Assembly (NCBI GenBank): GCA_022773585.1
Contig: JALEZZ010000031.1
Coordinates: 1-64,000, forward strand
DNA from: Selenomonas sp.
GTDB taxonomy: Bacteria > Bacillota > Negativicutes > Selenomonadales > Selenomonadaceae
Direction: 5' to 3'
DNA length: 64,000 bases
Positions 1-7,683 of this stretch are shown piece after piece. The stretch's first letter is position 1, and each line of letters starts with the position of its first letter. The notes beneath the pieces were generated by a model. The model saw nothing but the letters and a program-made list of their open reading frames with translations, was not told the DNA's origin and made no database searches. Position numbers and translations under genes: made by a program.

Positions 1-13
1 CAAGAAAGCAGCC

Positions 14-155
14 GTCGCTAAAGTCCTTTAGCAACGTTTGGCATGCTTGTTTGACTCCAGTACCCAACTACTCCCCCAGTCAGCTTCGCTGACAGCCCCC
101 TCTAGAGGGGGCCTGACCCTTAACTTAACGACATTACCCTCTGAGAGGGAGGCTT
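14..155. repeat. Partial composite two-hairpin intergenic repeat
   Basis: A left-truncated copy of the large composite repeat also seen near 6.2 and 62.3 kb. It begins with a GCTAAAGTCCTTTAGC palindrome, runs into CTCCAGTACCCAACTACTCCCCCAG, then a GTCAGC/GCTGAC hairpin and a palindrome of CCCCCTCTAGAGGGGG type. A second short palindrome (CCCTCTGAGAGGG) lies just 3' of the phosphorylase stop codon. No gene is seen in the first 166 bases. Confidence 0.75.
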
Positions 156-166
156 AGGGTTCGCCG

Positions 167-1021
167 TTACCCCTTGCTCGAGCTTTCGTTGTACACATCC
201 TTCAGCAGCGTCTCTTTCCGCAGGCTTTCGCACTCGCAGTGCTTTTCTTCCGCGTCGACGCTTCGGATGGTGTCGAGCAGGATTTCGCCAATCATCGGGG
301 CGTCGTCGTAGAAGATGTCTTTCATGTCATCGTGCGACCAGGCGCGACGGATGCCTTCGCCGTAGTTGACGGTGAAGTAGAGGCCCGCGTAGCACGCGCC
401 GATTTCGCGGGCGAGGTAGACCTCGGGCGCGATACTCTGGCCGACGATGTCGGCGTGGCCCTGCATCATGGCGACTTCGGCCGGGCTCTCGAAGTGGCGG
501 CCGTCCGTCACGGCATACGTGCCGCGTGGGAAGATGCGGCCGTCGAAGAGCCTCCGCGTCGCGGAAATCAAGGCTTTTCGAAGCTCGGGGCAGAGTGCGT
601 CGCGCATGATGAGCAGGTACCTGCCGTCGAGCATGACGTCCTTGCGGCACGAAAGGTCGAGATAATCATCCGGAATCATGAAATCCCGCAGATCGAGCAG
701 CTTGTTCACCGTGCCGACACCGCCCTCGGAGAGGATGCGCTTGACGCCCGCTTCGCGGAAGACCCAGAAGACCTGCCGCGAGGCATCAGCGCGCGTGACG
801 CCCGAACGCCAGCCGTGCATGCGGCACGTCAGCACGCGCTTGCCTGCGACAGAGAACAGCCGCATCGCCGGGCTCGCGCCATAGGGCGTCGCAAAGTGCA
901 GCTCGTCGGCGAGGATTTCGACATCCGCGTCTTTCGACCGCGCGGGAAAATCACTCGAAAGCGTGCCAGAGCCGCCGACGATGGCGAAGGAGGCGGAAGG
1001 GACTTGGTCTAAGAGTTTCAT
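167..1021 (-). CDS. MTAP-like purine nucleoside phosphorylase
   Basis: A 284-residue protein of the 5'-methylthioadenosine / purine nucleoside phosphorylase family, which splits a purine nucleoside with phosphate in the cytoplasm. The glycine-rich phosphate-binding start (AIVGGSGT, residues 13-20) and the substrate-binding stretch around APEVYLAREIGACYAGL near residues 199-215 are visible. I start it at the ATG preceded by GAAAGGAAG, because upstream in-frame residues are non-homologous and run into the next gene. It lies 28 bp after the restriction endonuclease and ends a same-strand series that begins with mqnC. The nucleoside used is not determinable; methylthioadenosine is the default. 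A role on aminodeoxyfutalosine is a speculation based only on nearby futalosine genes. Confidence 0.8.
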   Translation of the reverse strand: MKLLDQVPSASFAIVGGSGTLSSDFPARSKDADVEILADELHFATPYGASPAMRLFSVAGKRVLTCRMHGWRSGVTRADASRQVFWVFREAGVKRILSEGGVGTVNKLLDLRDFMIPDDYLDLSCRKDVMLDGRYLLIMRDALCPELRKALISATRRLFDGRIFPRGTYAVTDGRHFESPAEVAMMQGHADIVGQSIAPEVYLAREIGACYAGLYFTVNYGEGIRRAWSHDDMKDIFYDDAPMIGEILLDTIRSVDAEEKHCECESLRKETLLKDVYNESSSKG

Positions 1022-1049
1022 GTTGTTTGTTCTTCCTTTCGTTCTAGAG

Positions 1050-1751
1050 TTATCGGAACAATTCCACCTGGCTCTTGATGCGATGCATGAATTGCTCATA
1101 GGACAAACTTGCCAAAGGTTCTTCTACATCTTCGTGCTCAACATCCACGTACACAAGCCAAACAGCATCGTAGACACGTTCCTGCAACAGCCGGTCGCAA
1201 AAAATCCGGCAACGATCAAGATAAGACGTATCCATGAACTCTTTGTCCGCAGGAAAATGTACCATTTCCCTCGGACGCACGATCCGTGTCGATGCAGATT
1301 CCTTTCTCGCAACCAGCAGATATGCGAACATCGGCGGTATTTTGCCTTCACTTCGGTATAGATTATATTTTACGGCATGATGCGTATCGTACGCCGAACC
1401 GAGTGCTTCCTCGACACGATTGTTGATGTTGTTCCCATAACTGCTTCCGATGCTCTTGAACTCGATAGCTGCAATCATATCCTCCTGATGGAATGCCAGC
1501 ATATCCCACTGCTTGCTTGCGCGAAACCAGCCGGGGATATTGAGTTTCTCATTCCAAAAGATGCTTTCTGACGCTACACCATACGTCTGCAATTCCTTGC
1601 TGATGTATTCCGACAGCGGGTCGAAATGCTTTCCAGCCGTAACAGCTGACCGTCTCCCAATATCATAACCGCCCCGGCTCTCCTGCACCTGTGCAGCCTT
1701 TTCCTCCCGTCGAAAAATATCGAGCAGGATTTCTTTCAATTCTTTGTTCAT
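1050..1751 (-). CDS. PaeR7I/XhoI-type type II restriction endonuclease
   Basis: A 233-residue protein matching the PaeR7I/XhoI endonuclease family, whose known members cut CTCGAG. Diagnostic stretches are RGGYDIGRRSAVTAGKHFDP (residues 26-45) and the segment AAIEFKSIGSSYGNNINNR near residues 93-111, where the EFK fits the nuclease metal-binding core. Its ATG overlaps the stop of the partner methyltransferase by four bases, so the two are translationally coupled, with methylase first. Specificity for CTCGAG is inferred from the family. The gene sits between metabolic genes on the same strand with very short spacers, which is unusual for a restriction system. Confidence 0.9.
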   Translation of the reverse strand: MNKELKEILLDIFRREEKAAQVQESRGGYDIGRRSAVTAGKHFDPLSEYISKELQTYGVASESIFWNEKLNIPGWFRASKQWDMLAFHQEDMIAAIEFKSIGSSYGNNINNRVEEALGSAYDTHHAVKYNLYRSEGKIPPMFAYLLVARKESASTRIVRPREMVHFPADKEFMDTSYLDRCRIFCDRLLQERVYDAVWLVYVDVEHEDVEEPLASLSYEQFMHRIKSQVELFR

Positions 1752-3277
1752 GCGTACAACCTCTCACAAATCCGACTCGCCATCTCACGATCGTTTTTTT
1801 CAAAAGAAACTCGCAACGCTTCCCGATCCGATTCCGCAATGCTTTCGTAGCATGGCACACGCAACTTGCGAAGATATTGTGCCTGATTCCGTATAACCCC
1901 GCCACGCATGTCTACGCTGTTCTGCAACATCATATCATACACGGTATCTGAAATCAGGATGCCGCCCAGGACTTTGAGATCCCAGGTGTCTGAAGTCATC
2001 CAATAAAGATTATGATGCGGATAGAGTTTCCCGTCATCATAAATGGGTTCCGTCTTGTCGGACATATCTCGAATCAACAATTTCTTGCTCTCGCAAAGTC
2101 CAGGTTTCAATTTATCAATCGTGCGATACCAATCGGCCGGTTTCTTCTGTGCAACGTGACGCTTTTTCAGAGATTCCTCATTCGCAAGGAAATAGCGTTC
2201 CAACCGCGGATAATCTGACAAGTCGACCAGTCTGCCGTTTTGCCACGGATTCACGAGCCAATGCTTCGCATGACGTGGAAACTGATGATTGTTGATGTCG
2301 CGAGCGTACGCAAGCGGAACCATGCGTTCCGGCTCAACCGCATCCTTATCCGTCGTGACAAACACCTTGTCACGCCCCGTCGCAATGCCAATACCTATAT
2401 GAACGCCGGCTTCCGTAATGAGAGGATATTCCTCATACGGATTTCCTCTTGCAAAAGGTGCCACCGTATAAGCATCACGTATTGCACCATCCACTACCCC
2501 AAGGTCTTTCAAAAGAGCGTGCGCAGCTGTGGCGTCAAAATGCTCATTGCATTCGGCCTCGACCGCACGATCACCGCTCCGATCAATCAACGTAACCGAC
2601 GGATATGCTGTCACCTGCGATTCGAATGCATCAACGTTATGCATCTGGCAGTTGATATGTACGCCGAAATGATGGCGTTTTATAAAGTCGCGCAGTCGCG
2701 CCCCAAACTGATTGCGGCGCCAGCGGTCTGAACATATAAAGCAAAGCTTTCCACCTGTGTCCAGCGACTTTAACCCTTTTTCGAAAAATGCGATATAAAT
2801 ATCCGTTCCGCGCGTGAACGTTTCCAAGGATTCCATGTAGCGATTCCGATTCTCCATGGCAATATCTGTAGCGCGAATATAAGGAGGATTCCCGATGACA
2901 AGGTCTGCATCCGAAATATTTGTTTCAACGAAGTCCCGCTGCACATACCATGTATCCACGAGTCTCTTTGCCATATCTCCATCGACTCCAGATGCTCGCA
3001 ACAGCTTTCTCGTTGCCTCGCGAGCAACGTGAAGCGCTGCCGCGTCCGTGTCATACCCTCTGAGAGAATTTTCCAAGCAATCCCATGCGAGATGTCGCTT
3101 TTTTGCAGCTGCAAGAAGTCGAGGAATGATGCGCAACATGAAACTTCCCGTGCCGCAACTAGGTTCTATCACTTTCCAAGCACAAATATCTCTGTCCGAT
3201 GTATATCCGCAAATATCCAACATGAAATCCACAATCCATTTTCTCGTATAGATGCATCCGTCATTTGGCTTGTTCAT
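1748..3277 (-). CDS. PaeR7I/XhoI-type N6-adenine DNA methyltransferase
   Basis: A 509-residue class I methyltransferase that should protect the site cut by the adjacent nuclease. Motif I (EPSCGTGSF, residues 38-46) binds S-adenosylmethionine and the catalytic motif IV is NPPY (130-133), typical of N6-adenine enzymes; the C-terminal half is the target-recognition part of the Eco57I/PaeR7I-like group. The start is the ATG preceded by AAGGGAGGTTCCAC; the extra in-frame residues further upstream are a low-complexity shadow of the GGDEF gene. The gene follows the diguanylate cyclase by 13 bp. Assigned as the partner of the PaeR7I-like nuclease by overlap and family. Confidence 0.92.
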   Translation of the reverse strand: MNKPNDGCIYTRKWIVDFMLDICGYTSDRDICAWKVIEPSCGTGSFMLRIIPRLLAAAKKRHLAWDCLENSLRGYDTDAAALHVAREATRKLLRASGVDGDMAKRLVDTWYVQRDFVETNISDADLVIGNPPYIRATDIAMENRNRYMESLETFTRGTDIYIAFFEKGLKSLDTGGKLCFICSDRWRRNQFGARLRDFIKRHHFGVHINCQMHNVDAFESQVTAYPSVTLIDRSGDRAVEAECNEHFDATAAHALLKDLGVVDGAIRDAYTVAPFARGNPYEEYPLITEAGVHIGIGIATGRDKVFVTTDKDAVEPERMVPLAYARDINNHQFPRHAKHWLVNPWQNGRLVDLSDYPRLERYFLANEESLKKRHVAQKKPADWYRTIDKLKPGLCESKKLLIRDMSDKTEPIYDDGKLYPHHNLYWMTSDTWDLKVLGGILISDTVYDMMLQNSVDMRGGVIRNQAQYLRKLRVPCYESIAESDREALRVSFEKNDREMASRICERLYA

Positions 3278-3290
3278 GTGGAACCTCCCT

Positions 3291-5048
3291 TCACGATTTA
3301 TCTTTTTCTTCCCGCAGGAACAAGCGGTCGCTGGCGCGCCGGCCGCCGTATTTCTTGCGCTTGTAGGCATTCTTCGCCGCGTACATGCGGTCGTCGGCAA
3401 TCTTGATGTGCTCTTCGAAGGCTTTCGGGCTCGCGGGGTTGTTTTCGCTGACGCCGCAGGAAATCGAGGTGTCTTTCGGGAAGCCAGACTTTCCGGCGAG
3501 GCTTTCGAGCTGGTGGCGGACGGCCGTGCAGAGGGATTCGATGCGGGAAAGGTCCTCCCCGCGGACGACGACGAGGAATTCATCGCCGCCGACACGGGCG
3601 CAGAGATTCTCCGAGCCCGCAGGCTGGAAGATGTCTTCGAGGATGGCGGCCGTCACGCGCAGCAGGCGGTCGCCCGTCGCATGGCCGTAGAGGTCGTTCG
3701 CCTCTTTGAGCCCGTTGACGTCGAAGAAGAGGACGGCGTAGCGGTCGCGGGGCTGCAGGGAACGCACGGCGTCAAAGACGCCGGCACGAGAGAGCAGGCC
3801 CGTCAGCATGTCCTGCAGGGCCATGCGCTTGTAGATGCGGTTTTCCTGCGAATGCATGACCTGCCCGACGAAGCGGTAGACGTAGCAGAAGATGATGGTC
3901 AGAAGGAAGATGAGCAGGCCGCTCGCGATGACCTTGTTCGCAAAGAACGACTGTGCCAAGAAGCCAAAGTAGTTGACGAGATAGAACTGGATCATGCCGA
4001 GCACGACGGAGGCGAACGTTGCGAGGAAGCCATAGCGGAACAGGATGTCCCAGACGGGTTCTTTGCCGAGGGGGTGGAACCTGTGCCAGACGACGAGCAG
4101 GACGGCCACGAAAATCGTGATGTGCAGCAGCGGCAGCAGCGTCTTCATCGAGCAGACGCCGGTCGCCTGAAAGCTGACGGCGAAAACGAGGAGCGCGCCA
4201 AACCAGATGCGCAGGACGCCATACGTGCGCCGCCGTCCTTCGTCCTGCTCGGCGAGAAGCAGGTACGTGAGGAATGGCAGCGGGAGGAAGAACAGCGCAC
4301 CGTATTCGACGCAGGCATTTTGATAGGGGTCGGCAGACAGGATGGGCAGCATGCCCTGATAGCCCATCATCCAGACGATGAAGCTGATGGAAAAGATGGC
4401 GAGCGCGATGCCGCGCTGGACGAGCGGCACATGCCACCATGCCAGGAGCAGCACGAGGGCGACGACGAGCAGGACGAGCGTCGAAAGGAACAGCAGGAAG
4501 AACAGCATGTTTTCTTCCAGAGGATAATGCCAGCTCGTGCCCGCGTCCATGAGGTAGGCAGGCAGCAGGAAGACATGCGCCTGATCCTGCATGGCCGTCA
4601 TTTCGATGACGATGTCGCCGCCGTAGGCTCCATCGGGGATGGGAATGAAGCGTGTGACCTTGCCGAAAAGCTTGTACGGCGCGACATCCCCCATGCCATA
4701 GTGGTCGAGGACGCGGCCGTTCCATGCGGCACGCAGGCAGACGTGCTCAGCCGTGAGGGCGAGCACAGACTGCGGATGGCTGAGCTCGCGCGGCAGCGGG
4801 ATGCGGACGACGGCGCGGTCGCCGCGGTGGAGAAGCGGCGTGAGCGCCGTGTCCTCGTGAACGCCGCCGCCGCGCTCATAGACGGTGACCTGTGCCTGCG
4901 GACGCAAATCACCGCCGCGCGGCTCCATGGAATTCCGAAAAATGGCGATGTCGGCCGCACCGAGCAGGGCAATACCGATGACGAAGATGAGCACGAGACG
5001 GAGGGCCCAGCGCTCTTCCGGACGGTTCTTCCAGACATTCCAGTTCAT
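3291..5048 (-). CDS. Membrane diguanylate cyclase (7TM sensor + GGDEF)
   Basis: A 585-residue membrane protein predicted to make cyclic di-GMP. It has one N-terminal transmembrane segment, a periplasmic domain of about 150 residues, then a run of seven hydrophobic helices (about residues 190-400), an arrangement like the 7TMR-DISM sensors. The C-terminal GGDEF domain carries an intact GGDEF signature and the upstream ALQDMLTGLLSRAG. No EAL domain follows. I chose the second ATG, which sits nine bases after AAGGA; the first ATG touches the Shine-Dalgarno. It lies 12 bp downstream of mqnC and 13 bp upstream of the methyltransferase, so co-transcription is likely. The signal sensed is unknown. 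Confidence 0.88.
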   Translation of the reverse strand: MNWNVWKNRPEERWALRLVLIFVIGIALLGAADIAIFRNSMEPRGGDLRPQAQVTVYERGGGVHEDTALTPLLHRGDRAVVRIPLPRELSHPQSVLALTAEHVCLRAAWNGRVLDHYGMGDVAPYKLFGKVTRFIPIPDGAYGGDIVIEMTAMQDQAHVFLLPAYLMDAGTSWHYPLEENMLFFLLFLSTLVLLVVALVLLLAWWHVPLVQRGIALAIFSISFIVWMMGYQGMLPILSADPYQNACVEYGALFFLPLPFLTYLLLAEQDEGRRRTYGVLRIWFGALLVFAVSFQATGVCSMKTLLPLLHITIFVAVLLVVWHRFHPLGKEPVWDILFRYGFLATFASVVLGMIQFYLVNYFGFLAQSFFANKVIASGLLIFLLTIIFCYVYRFVGQVMHSQENRIYKRMALQDMLTGLLSRAGVFDAVRSLQPRDRYAVLFFDVNGLKEANDLYGHATGDRLLRVTAAILEDIFQPAGSENLCARVGGDEFLVVVRGEDLSRIESLCTAVRHQLESLAGKSGFPKDTSISCGVSENNPASPKAFEEHIKIADDRMYAAKNAYKRKKYGGRRASDRLFLREEKDKS

Positions 5049-5060
5049 GGGGATCATTCC

Positions 5061-6104
5061 TTAAAACTTGCGGATGACGTGATACTCCGTGTCGCGCTGG
5101 GCAGGCGTGAAACCGGCCGCGCGGATCAGGCGCACCATCTTGTTTTCCGTCATGTCGTAGCGCGTGCCAGCGGCGCGGACAACGTTTTCCTCGAGCATGA
5201 TGCTGCCCGCATCATCGGCGCCGAAGCCGAGCGTGAGCTGGCCGATACGCTCGCCCTGCGTGACCCACGAGCCCTGGATATGGGCGATGTTGTCGAAGAA
5301 CAGGCGCGAGAGCGCGAGCGTCTTCATGTAGTCGATGGCCGAGACTTTTTCCCCCGCCTCACCATCGCGCTCAAGCGCCGTGTGGCCGGGCTGGAACGTC
5401 CACATGATGAACGCGCGGAAGCCGCCCGTCTCGTCCTGGAGACGCCGGATGCGCGCCATGCTCGCGATGCGCTGCTCCATGGTCTCGCCGAGGCCGATGA
5501 CCATCGTCGCCGTGCTCTCCATGCCGATGTCGTGCGCCGTGCGCATGACATCGAGGTAGTCGTCGGTTGAAATCTTTTTCGGGCTCACGCGGCTTCGCAC
5601 GGCGTCGTCGAGGATCTCGGCGCCGCCGCCCGGCAGGCTCGCGAGGCCCGCGTCCTGCAGGCGCAGCAGCGTCTCGCGGATGGAGAGGCCCGCTTCCTTT
5701 GCGAAATGCTGGATCTCCGTCGCCGTGAACGAATGGATGACGAGCTGCGGGAACTCGCGCTTGATGGCGCGCAGCATATCGAGGTAGTAGTCGAGGCCGA
5801 GTCCTGGATAGAGGCCGCCCTGGATCATGACCTGCGTGCCGCCCGCCTCGGCCGTCTCGCGGCATTTCGCGAGGATTTCGTCCGTCGAGAGCAGATACGC
5901 GCGCGGGTCGTCCTGCTTGCAGTAGAACGCGCAGAAACGGCATTCATTCTGGCAGACGTTCGTGTAATTGATGTTGCGGTCGATCAGGAACGTCGCGGTA
6001 TCGCCATAGCGCGCGCGGCGGATGGCGTCAGCCGCGCGGCCGAGGGCGAGGACGTCGCCGTGCTTCAATGCATCAACGGCTTCGTTTTCTGTGATACGGT
6101 TCAT
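5061..6104 (-). CDS. mqnC: Dehypoxanthine futalosine cyclase
   Basis: A 347-residue radical-SAM enzyme of the futalosine pathway to menaquinone; MqnC converts dehypoxanthine futalosine to its cyclic form. The [4Fe-4S] motif is C51-x3-C55-x2-C58, preceded by RNINYTNVC and followed by RFCAFY, typical of MqnC. The conserved SLPGGGAEI segment is also present. The start is the ATG behind AAAAGGTG. It is the first gene in a close-packed minus-strand series (diguanylate cyclase, methyltransferase, nuclease, phosphorylase). A composite repeat separates it from the mqnE-like gene upstream. The assignment as MqnC rather than MqnE rests on overall resemblance and length. Confidence 0.9.
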   Translation of the reverse strand: MNRITENEAVDALKHGDVLALGRAADAIRRARYGDTATFLIDRNINYTNVCQNECRFCAFYCKQDDPRAYLLSTDEILAKCRETAEAGGTQVMIQGGLYPGLGLDYYLDMLRAIKREFPQLVIHSFTATEIQHFAKEAGLSIRETLLRLQDAGLASLPGGGAEILDDAVRSRVSPKKISTDDYLDVMRTAHDIGMESTATMVIGLGETMEQRIASMARIRRLQDETGGFRAFIMWTFQPGHTALERDGEAGEKVSAIDYMKTLALSRLFFDNIAHIQGSWVTQGERIGQLTLGFGADDAGSIMLEENVVRAAGTRYDMTENKMVRLIRAAGFTPAQRDTEYHVIRKF

Positions 6105-6152
6105 AGATACACCTTTTCGTAAGTTTATCGTCCAGCACATTCTTAAGAGAGC

Positions 6153-6335
6153 TGGCCCCCTCTAGAGGGGGCTGCCGAACGAAGTGAGGCTGGGGGAGTA
6201 GTTGGGTACTAGAGACAAACAAATATGCAAAACGTTGCTAAAAGACTTTAGCAACACATGCATTCTTGCTAGTCTCCAGTACCTTACTACTCCCACCACC
6301 GCTTCGCGGTCCCCCTCCCTCAATGAGGGAGGCTG
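6153..6335. repeat. Composite two-hairpin repeat (complete copy)
   Basis: About 180 bp with an outward symmetrical layout. The left unit is a CCCCCTCTAGAGGGGG palindrome, a small stem and GGGGGAGTAGTTGGGTACT. The centre is GTTGCTAAAAGACTTTAGCAAC, and the right unit is an inverted version ending CCCTCCCTCAATGAGGGAGG. It closely resembles the element near 62.2-62.4 kb and the start of the window. Its right end forms the last codons of the neighbouring mqnE-like gene. Confidence 0.85.
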
Positions 6336-7426
6336 CTGATCGCGTGGTAGAACGTGTCGCGCTCGACGGGGTCGTAGCCCGCCTCGCGGATGATGCTCTG
6401 GAGCTTCGCTTTCGTGATGCCCGTCTGCGTCTTCGCGCCCGCCGCGTGGATGATTTTTTCCTCGCCGATCGTGCCGTCGAGGTCATCCGCGCCGAACTGC
6501 AGCGCGAGCTCGGCAATCGGCAGCGTCATCATAATCCAGAACGCCTTGACATGCGCGATGTTGTCGAGGAACAGGCGCGAGAGCGCCATCATCTTGAGGT
6601 CTTCCCAGGCGCCGACGCGCGTGAGATGATATTCCTCGCCGAGCTTCGTATGCGCGGGGTGGAACGGGAACAGCATAAATGCCTGAAATCCCTTTGTATC
6701 ATCCTGGATGGCGCGGAGCGTCGCGAGGTGCTCGAAGCGCTCGCGCACGGTCTCGATGTGGCCGTACATCATCGAGGCATTCGTGCGGATGCCGAGGCTG
6801 TGCGCCGTGCGCATAGTTGTCACCCACTCCGCCGCCGTCGCCTTCTTCGGGCAGATGAGCTGCCGCACGCGGTCGGAAAGGATTTCCGCGCCGCCGCCCG
6901 GCAGCGAGTCGAGGCCGGCGTCCCTCAGGATTTCGAGCACTTCGCGGATGGATTTTCCCGTCATCTTCGAGAAATTCACGACCTCGACAGGCGTGAACGC
7001 CTTGCAGTCGGCATCCGGCAGCGCGGCCTTGACCTGCTTCACGACATCGACGTAATAAGAAAACGATTTCGACGGATGAAGCGCCGAGACGATATGGATT
7101 TCCGAGAGGTTCTTGACCTGTTTCGCACTCTCGAGAATCCGCGCGATGTCGTCTGTCTCCAGCACATACCCGCGCGCATCGCCCTCTTCGACCTGGAACG
7201 CGCAGAGCGGGCAGTTCGACGAGCAGATGTTCGTCAGGTTGATATGGCGGTTCACCGTATAATAGACCGACCGCCCGCTCGCCCGCTCCTTCGCCCGCCG
7301 CGCACAGTCGGCAAGGAACAGGAGGTCGTTGTCCTCATAAAGCGCCAGCGCGTCGTCAATGGAAAGACGGCCGCCCTCGACGGCCTTTTTGCGCGTGGCT
7401 GCGATTTGTTGCTGATTATCAATCAC
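6320..7426 (-). CDS. MqnE-like radical SAM enzyme, paralog 1
   Basis: A 368-residue radical-SAM protein related to aminofutalosine synthase MqnE, which joins an enolpyruvyl benzoate to S-adenosylmethionine early in the futalosine pathway. The cluster motif is C68-x3-C72-x2-C75, but the usual C-x-F-C is C-P-L-C here. YGHIET, SLPGGGAEI and FGADDLDGT segments match MqnE. No ATG fits; a GTG preceded by AGGTGACAAA starts the homologous region, since further upstream lies repeat DNA. The last codons (SLPH) are encoded by the repeat. A second, more canonical paralog lies directly upstream, so this copy may have diverged in role. Confidence 0.8.
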   Translation of the reverse strand: MIDNQQQIAATRKKAVEGGRLSIDDALALYEDNDLLFLADCARRAKERASGRSVYYTVNRHINLTNICSSNCPLCAFQVEEGDARGYVLETDDIARILESAKQVKNLSEIHIVSALHPSKSFSYYVDVVKQVKAALPDADCKAFTPVEVVNFSKMTGKSIREVLEILRDAGLDSLPGGGAEILSDRVRQLICPKKATAAEWVTTMRTAHSLGIRTNASMMYGHIETVRERFEHLATLRAIQDDTKGFQAFMLFPFHPAHTKLGEEYHLTRVGAWEDLKMMALSRLFLDNIAHVKAFWIMMTLPIAELALQFGADDLDGTIGEEKIIHAAGAKTQTGITKAKLQSIIREAGYDPVERDTFYHAISSLPH

Positions 7427-7483
7427 TTTGTCACCTGATGATTTCGATTGTCTCTTACTATGAATGAGCGTAGCAAATTCCGC

Positions 7484-7681
7484 AAGGCTCCCTCTCAGAG
7501 GGAGCTGTCGAGCGAAGCGAGACTGAAGGAGTGGCGAAGGTAGGACGTGCAAATTTGATGGATTGTACAGGCGAAGGGAAAATGTACCTTCGACTACACA
7601 ATCGCCATCTGAATTCACATTCTACCTTCGACACTCCCCCCGCCCTTCGGGCCCGTCCCCCCTCTGAGAGGGGGGCTTCTC
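7484..7681. repeat. Paired inverted two-hairpin repeat
   Basis: Two facing units: GGCTCCCTCTCAGAGGGAGC plus an AGCGAAGCGAGACTGAAGGAGT tail on the left, and ACTCCCCCCGCCCTTCGGG followed by CCCCCCTCTGAGAGGGGGG on the right. Between them are about 70 bp containing TACCTTCG/CGAAGGTA inverted arms. The right end lies within five bases of the mqnE stop codon. Confidence 0.8.
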
Positions 7682-7683
7682 TT

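Noticed and set aside
3252..5570. 772-codon plus-strand reading frame
   Set aside because: It lies antisense to the GGDEF gene and mqnC, has Asp/Glu/Arg/His-rich composition typical of the complement of GC-rich genes, and shows no motif.
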